From NCBI GenBank assembly GCA_023313575.1, contig JAJTTP010000001.1, positions 2,542,001-2,606,000 of the forward strand: 64,000 nt of DNA. The letters are read 5' to 3'. Under the pieces are notes generated by a model, which was not told the DNA's origin, ran no database searches, and was given only the letters and a program-made list of their open reading frames with translations. The stretch comes from Eutypella sp. D-1 (Eukaryota > Ascomycota > Sordariomycetes > Xylariales > Diatrypaceae). Positions 59,801-64,000 of this stretch are shown here, piece after piece (positions within the stretch are counted from its first letter, which is position 1; every line of letters begins with the position of its first letter). A program made the translations under genes and the position numbers.

Positions 59801-62189
59801 AAGTAAAGCTGAGCCTCCTCGTTTGAACTGGTACCCAAACCCTTGAAGTACTTGTAGTGCCATCGCTTGATTTCACTCTGGTGATTGGCCTTCCACTCTA
59901 GATATTGTGGTTGCGTGAAGAAGGACTTTAGCTTCTGTGGCTTTTTCGGATTCGGGCCCTGCCAGACCTTGACGATCGGGGTGATGAACTCCTGAAAGAA
60001 GTCGGGGATCTTGAGCAACGAAGGATACTGGACTTGTAAGAAATTGATGAGCAACCCCTTGATATGACTACCGTCATGATCCTGATCGGCCATGATCATT
60101 AGGTGACCATACCGAAGGCCCTTAGTGTCGTTGTAGACCTGCTTATGCTTCAGGCCCAGGAACTGCTTGATGTTTTGAATTTCCTGGTTCTTCGTGATCT
60201 GATCGATGGATGCGTCACGAACGTTAAGCATCTTTCCTCGGAGCGGGAACACGCCGATACGATCGGGGTCTAGGACGGCACGTCCGGTAACAGCCAAACT
60301 CTTGGCTGAATCACCTTCTGTGAGGATCAACGTGCACTCGTGGCCGTGCTTGGTGCCCGCCAAGTTAGCATCTACAAGCTTGGCGTTGCTGATTCGTGAG
60401 CGCTTGTTGCCGTCACTCTTGGCAAGCATCTTGTCGGCCTTCTGCTCGGCAAAGTGGATGATGTTGTTGATAGCATCCGTCTGGCTGATCTGCTTAAGGA
60501 ACTTCTCCGTTAGGGGGCATTTGCTCCCGAACTGACTCGCTTTGGTTGTCATTTGCTCTTTGGTTTGCGAGTTGAAGGCGGGGTTCGTGATAAAGCAGTT
60601 GATGAAGATAAAGATGTGGTTGCGGATATGGTTGGACTTCAGTGAATGGCCCTTCTTCTTCTTGTTCAGCGTCTTCAGGAGGGAGTCGCAGATTTGATCA
60701 GCGATGTAATTGACGTGCGTTCCTCCGGTAGTGGTGGCAATGGAGTTCACAAAGGAAACTTGCTGGAACGAGCCATCAGACACTGCAAACCCGATCTCCC
60801 ATCTAGGATGGGCCTTGCTATCCTCGATGATGACTGTAGAAGAAGCGTCCGCTCCCTCTTCACCGCGCTCTTGGTTGATGGCTTTGGCGTACATCTCGCA
60901 GTATTTCTTGAAGTTGAGCTTAATGTGCTCGTCATTCAGATAGACTTTAATGCCGGTGACGGTACCAGCCATGTCATAAACTCGGCGATAAAGCAGGGAT
61001 TCGAGATCGTCATCGATGCCATCAGGCATACCGAAGCGCAGAAAGTCCGGCTTGAAAGTGACACGCACAAAGTCACTAGACTTGCTGCTGGTGATGCGCG
61101 CCTTGTCCATCTTGCTCATGTTATCTCTCCATGTCTGCTTATATCTCTTCCCATTCTTCGAATCTTGACATTCCAGGGTGAACTCGGTACTGAAAACATT
61201 GCAAAGCTTGGCACCGTAACCGTTACGACCACCGACGGTCTTCTTCTCGTTATCATCGAAGTTGGAACCAGCAAGGAGATGGCCAAAGACGAGTTCTGGG
61301 ATGTAGACCTTCTCCTTTTCGTGTAGTTCGACGGGAATTCCTTTACCGTTGTTCTCGACGGAAATCTGACCCTCCGCGCGGTCAATCTTAATCTTCATGA
61401 ATGTCATGGTAGGATCTCGTTGCTTATTGTCGGCGGCGTTGACGAGGATTTCGTCAAAAATCTTGTAGAGACCTGGCACAAAACTGATCTTGGGACGATG
61501 CTCCATCTGGTTGGTCTCCTTGTTGAATACCCACATGGGTTGTTCCATGCGCTCGACGGAGCCGATGTAGGTATCGGGACGTTTGATGATGTGCTCCAGC
61601 TGGGTCAGCTTTTGATATGTTTCGGTGGCGGTCTTCTTCTTGGAGGTCGTCTCCTCCTCCTCGGGTGAGCCATCGATTTGCATGAGACTGTCGTTCTCGA
61701 TCTCAGCCAATGGCTTCCCAGCAGACTTTTTGGCCGCGGGCGCCTTCTTTTGCTTCTTAGCATTGGGGGGAGTGCTTGAGAAACCGGTGTTGTCGCCATC
61801 ATCATCATCGTCGCTCTCTGGTACGGCGCGCTTCTTAGGGGCGGTCTTGGATGTCTTCAATGTGGTCTGAACCGTCTTTTTCGAGGCAGTTTTGGTTGCA
61901 GGCTTAGCAGCAGCGGTCTTCTTCACAGCGGCCTTGGCCTTAGGTTTCTATGCGGAAAGTTAGAATCAATGTCGCATACAAAGTGGCGAAGTGGTCGAGG
62001 CGCGCAAGATTGAATTGACGCGACGCGCATGTGGGGGTGAAGAGAACAATTGATATAAGAGGGGAGAAGAGGAGAGAAGAGAAGAGCAGAAATGAGGTGA
62101 AATGAGATACGTACCGGCTCAGGTGAATAGCCATCTGAATCGTTCTCGAAGTCATTGAAGACAGACTCGTCGGACAAGTCTAAATCCAT
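56881..62189 (-). CDS. TOP2: DNA topoisomerase II
   Basis: Type IIA topoisomerase that passes one DNA duplex through another using ATP; essential for chromosome segregation. Exons on the minus strand are 62189-62115, 61947-58600, 58549-58268 and 58215-56881, giving 1679 residues. The start is the ATG of MDLDLSDESVF; the frame is open further upstream but contains no ATG. The basic amino-terminal tail is followed by the ATPase domain (IIKRPDTYIGSVE, NAADN, GGRNGYGAKLCN), the TOPRIM motifs EGDSAKSLAVTGRAV (about 569) and MADQDHDGSH (about 644), and the breakage-reunion domain with catalytic Tyr near residue 906 in ARYIHTRLSPF. The carboxyl 400 residues are Lys/Ala/Asp/Glu-rich and disordered with nuclear-localisation-like patches, ending in an acidic DDDEDSDEQIDDFDEDSD tail. 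The three introns (167, 50 and 51 bp) are phase 0. All key residues are present. Confidence 0.97.
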
Positions 62190-64000
62190 CTTGGAGGTAG
62201 AAGAGGCAGAGGATTTAGATGATTTAGAAGATGATTTAGAGGACTTGGAGGATTTGGTGGAGGAAGAATAGGTAGCGATGCGCGTGAATGAAGGTGAAGG
62301 TGAAGGTGAAGGTGTGGGTGAAAATGCACGGTGACGAGGGATGTCGCCGGATCGCGCAAAACCCGTAAGACCCGTAAAACCTGTAAAACCTGCAAAACCC
62401 TTCTTGTTTTCCACAGGCAGTCAACTATCTGGAGAGGAAGAAAAAAGATGGCAGTTGACCAGAACTGCGCTTCGTGACCATCCAAAGCGTGTTTTGGTGC
62501 TGGGGGGCAGAAATGAGTGACAAGAAAACTTTGTAACCACAGCTCTACAAATAGAGTGATGGAAAGTTGTTGTTGTTGTTGTCATCAGGGATGATGATAC
62601 GCTTAACTACTATTTGTTGATAGGCTTGATGATCAGATGGTAAGGGGGGGGGGGCGTTACTGGTTGTTAGGGGGGTACAGTACGAAAGTATGGTAGGGGT
62701 AGGTGGGAGAGGTTTCCAAGGTTGCATATCAGCCAAATAATAAACTATGTAAACAACATAAAAATCTCTAACGCGTCGCATGAAAGTATCTACTACCTGT
62801 ATATAACGCTTCAGCAGCAGGGGGGGGGGTTATCGGAAGGTGGGGTGTTGCCTACTTGGGTTAGGAAGCGCGCAGTTTGCTTTTAACCTATACACATAAC
62901 TCCACTAGCTTGATATGCTGATATGCTTGGTGCATGCAGGAGGTAATCCACCTGCCTGCGTACTTTTCTGTTAATTACATAAATTATGCAGTTAAAGTTT
63001 TCTGGTACCTGCAGCTATACGAAGGGAGATACCTGCCTTGCCTGCCTACATACATACCTGGTACCTAATAAGTAGGCAGCCACAAAATCCGGGAAGGTGG
63101 CTTGATAATAGTGTTCGTTAATGAGTAAGCCATTCGGTACTCCGTAGACGCCACACTTTACAAGTAATCCTAGTTAGCCCCTGCCTCACAACAACACTTC
63201 AGCCATCTATCAAGTCGTACAAGTAAGTATATGACGGGAAGTAGCAATACACAGTAACTCATTGGAAGCCAAACGCCTACCACAAAAGATGGAAGCAATA
63301 ATTTCAATTTTCTTTCCTGCCTCCGATGGGCTCAACATGTCTCTTCTCATCTTTTTGGTTTTTGTTGTTAAACACCCTATTAGTACTCCTCTCGAATTAG
63401 ACACCAATGGGATGTACATGGACAAATTGGGAAATTTCACCAACGGGACCAGGTCTATTAACCTACTTACATAGAGTCTGCATAGAGGGTGTTCTACTTC
63501 CATTTAGTTAGTATTAGGTAGTCATCCGCTACAGCGACTCACTTACCTGCCCGCCTGCCTACCTAGGTAGACAAGTTCACAAGGACGGGACAAGGACAAT
63601 CCATCTTGACTTGTCCTAGGTAGGTTTAACAGAGCGACGAGTCACAGTCAGTGGTGGAACTGTTGAGCATATTGTCTGTGGAATAGCCCCGGCAACTAAC
63701 TCCCCAGGGAAAACAAGTCATCAGGCTCTCCTTCTCATCCTCTCCTGTCTTCGCATTTAACAAGTGAAAGGGGAGAGCGGCAAACAGCGGCCACATAACT
63801 TCAAGAGTCACTCCTCGACCTTACTTGCTGCCTACTACTTACTGCCTAAATACCACCTGTATATTATTCACTGCTCTTGCCTGCTGCCTCTAGCCAGGAT
63901 CTTGACTACTTCCACAACGTCTCGTCCCACCCGAACACATGGCCACTCTGGGATCTTCTTAACACCCCATTGGTAATATCTCTCCGCGTCCATGTGCTGT
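62190..64000. other. TOP2 upstream region and window end
   Basis: About 1.8 kb. The first 300 bases upstream of the TOP2 ATG are the likely leader and contain four GAAGGT hexamers at 62290-62313 and a TCTAAATCATC-type repeat (coding strand) nearer the ATG. G-tracts occur near 62645-62654 and 62821-62829, TACTCCGTA at 63138 and the palindrome TACCTAGGTA at 63560. No other gene is recognised up to the edge. Confidence 0.55.
62290..62313. repeat. GAAGGT hexamer repeat (four units)
   Basis: Four perfect tandem hexamers about 100 bases upstream of the TOP2 ATG, probably in its 5' leader; on the coding strand the unit reads ACCTTC. Confidence 0.9.

Noticed and set aside
62190..62414. In-frame upstream extension of TOP2 (75 codons)
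   Set aside because: The extension contains no ATG (it opens with GTG) and consists of hexamer and serine-codon repeats; the MDLDL ATG has a good context, so this is read as leader.
1..64000. CRISPR arrays, rRNA, integrated virus or plasmid origin
   Set aside because: Nothing of the kind is visible; the direct repeats seen are short simple tandem arrays without unique spacers.

Overview
The window is nuclear DNA of a filamentous ascomycete (Pezizomycotina, most likely Sordariomycetes). The evidence is short 50-190 bp introns with GTRNGT donors and CTAAC/CTGAC branch points, polyglutamine-rich regulatory proteins, and fungus-type housekeeping genes (a URA2-type CPSase-ATCase, a YVC1 channel, FIS1, SPC24, an SCN1/TatD-like hydrolase, a Snf11/SS18-type protein, GYP5, a reticulon and topoisomerase II). 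Genes are sparse: multi-kilobase gaps are rich in CCTA/TAGG simple repeats and in a 10-bp palindrome, TACCTAGGTA, which I found only outside coding exons.

Layout. 1-1483 (-): 5' part of URA2/pyrABCN, cut by the window edge. 5635-9564 (+): vacuolar TRP-type Ca2+ channel. 10865-11232 (-): a two-exon 72-residue single-span membrane protein that only appears after splicing. 15155-15922 (+): unknown low-complexity protein. 18516-20219 (-): zinc-ribbon plus RING-H2 E3 ligase. 22942-23693 (-): FIS1. 24553-25497 (+): SPC24. 26008-26859 (-): fungal membrane protein of unknown function. 28431-29717 (+): TatD-like hydrolase. 31688-34054 (+): SSXT/SS18-domain protein. 35285-35889 (+): three-exon, four-cysteine small secreted protein. 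39244-42535 (+): GYP5-type Rab GAP. 53453-54978 (+): reticulon. 56881-62189 (-): topoisomerase II.

The stretch from about 44.2 to 51.2 kb differs from the rest. It holds a fungal-rhodopsin (PTH11-like) membrane protein gene with one splice junction I cannot put in phase, then a decayed reducing polyketide synthase whose KS, AT, KR and ACP fragments are squeezed into about 2.4 kb with frameshifts, stops and a lost ACP serine, then a 269-bp inverted-repeat element (MITE-like). I read this as an accessory segment in which a secondary-metabolite gene has died.

The intact genes form no pathway with one another; they cover pyrimidine synthesis, ion transport, mitochondrial fission, kinetochore, chromatin, trafficking, ER shape and DNA topology. 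Exon coordinates come from reading splice signals and checking phase by hand. Gene names rest on recognised motifs, not on database searches.
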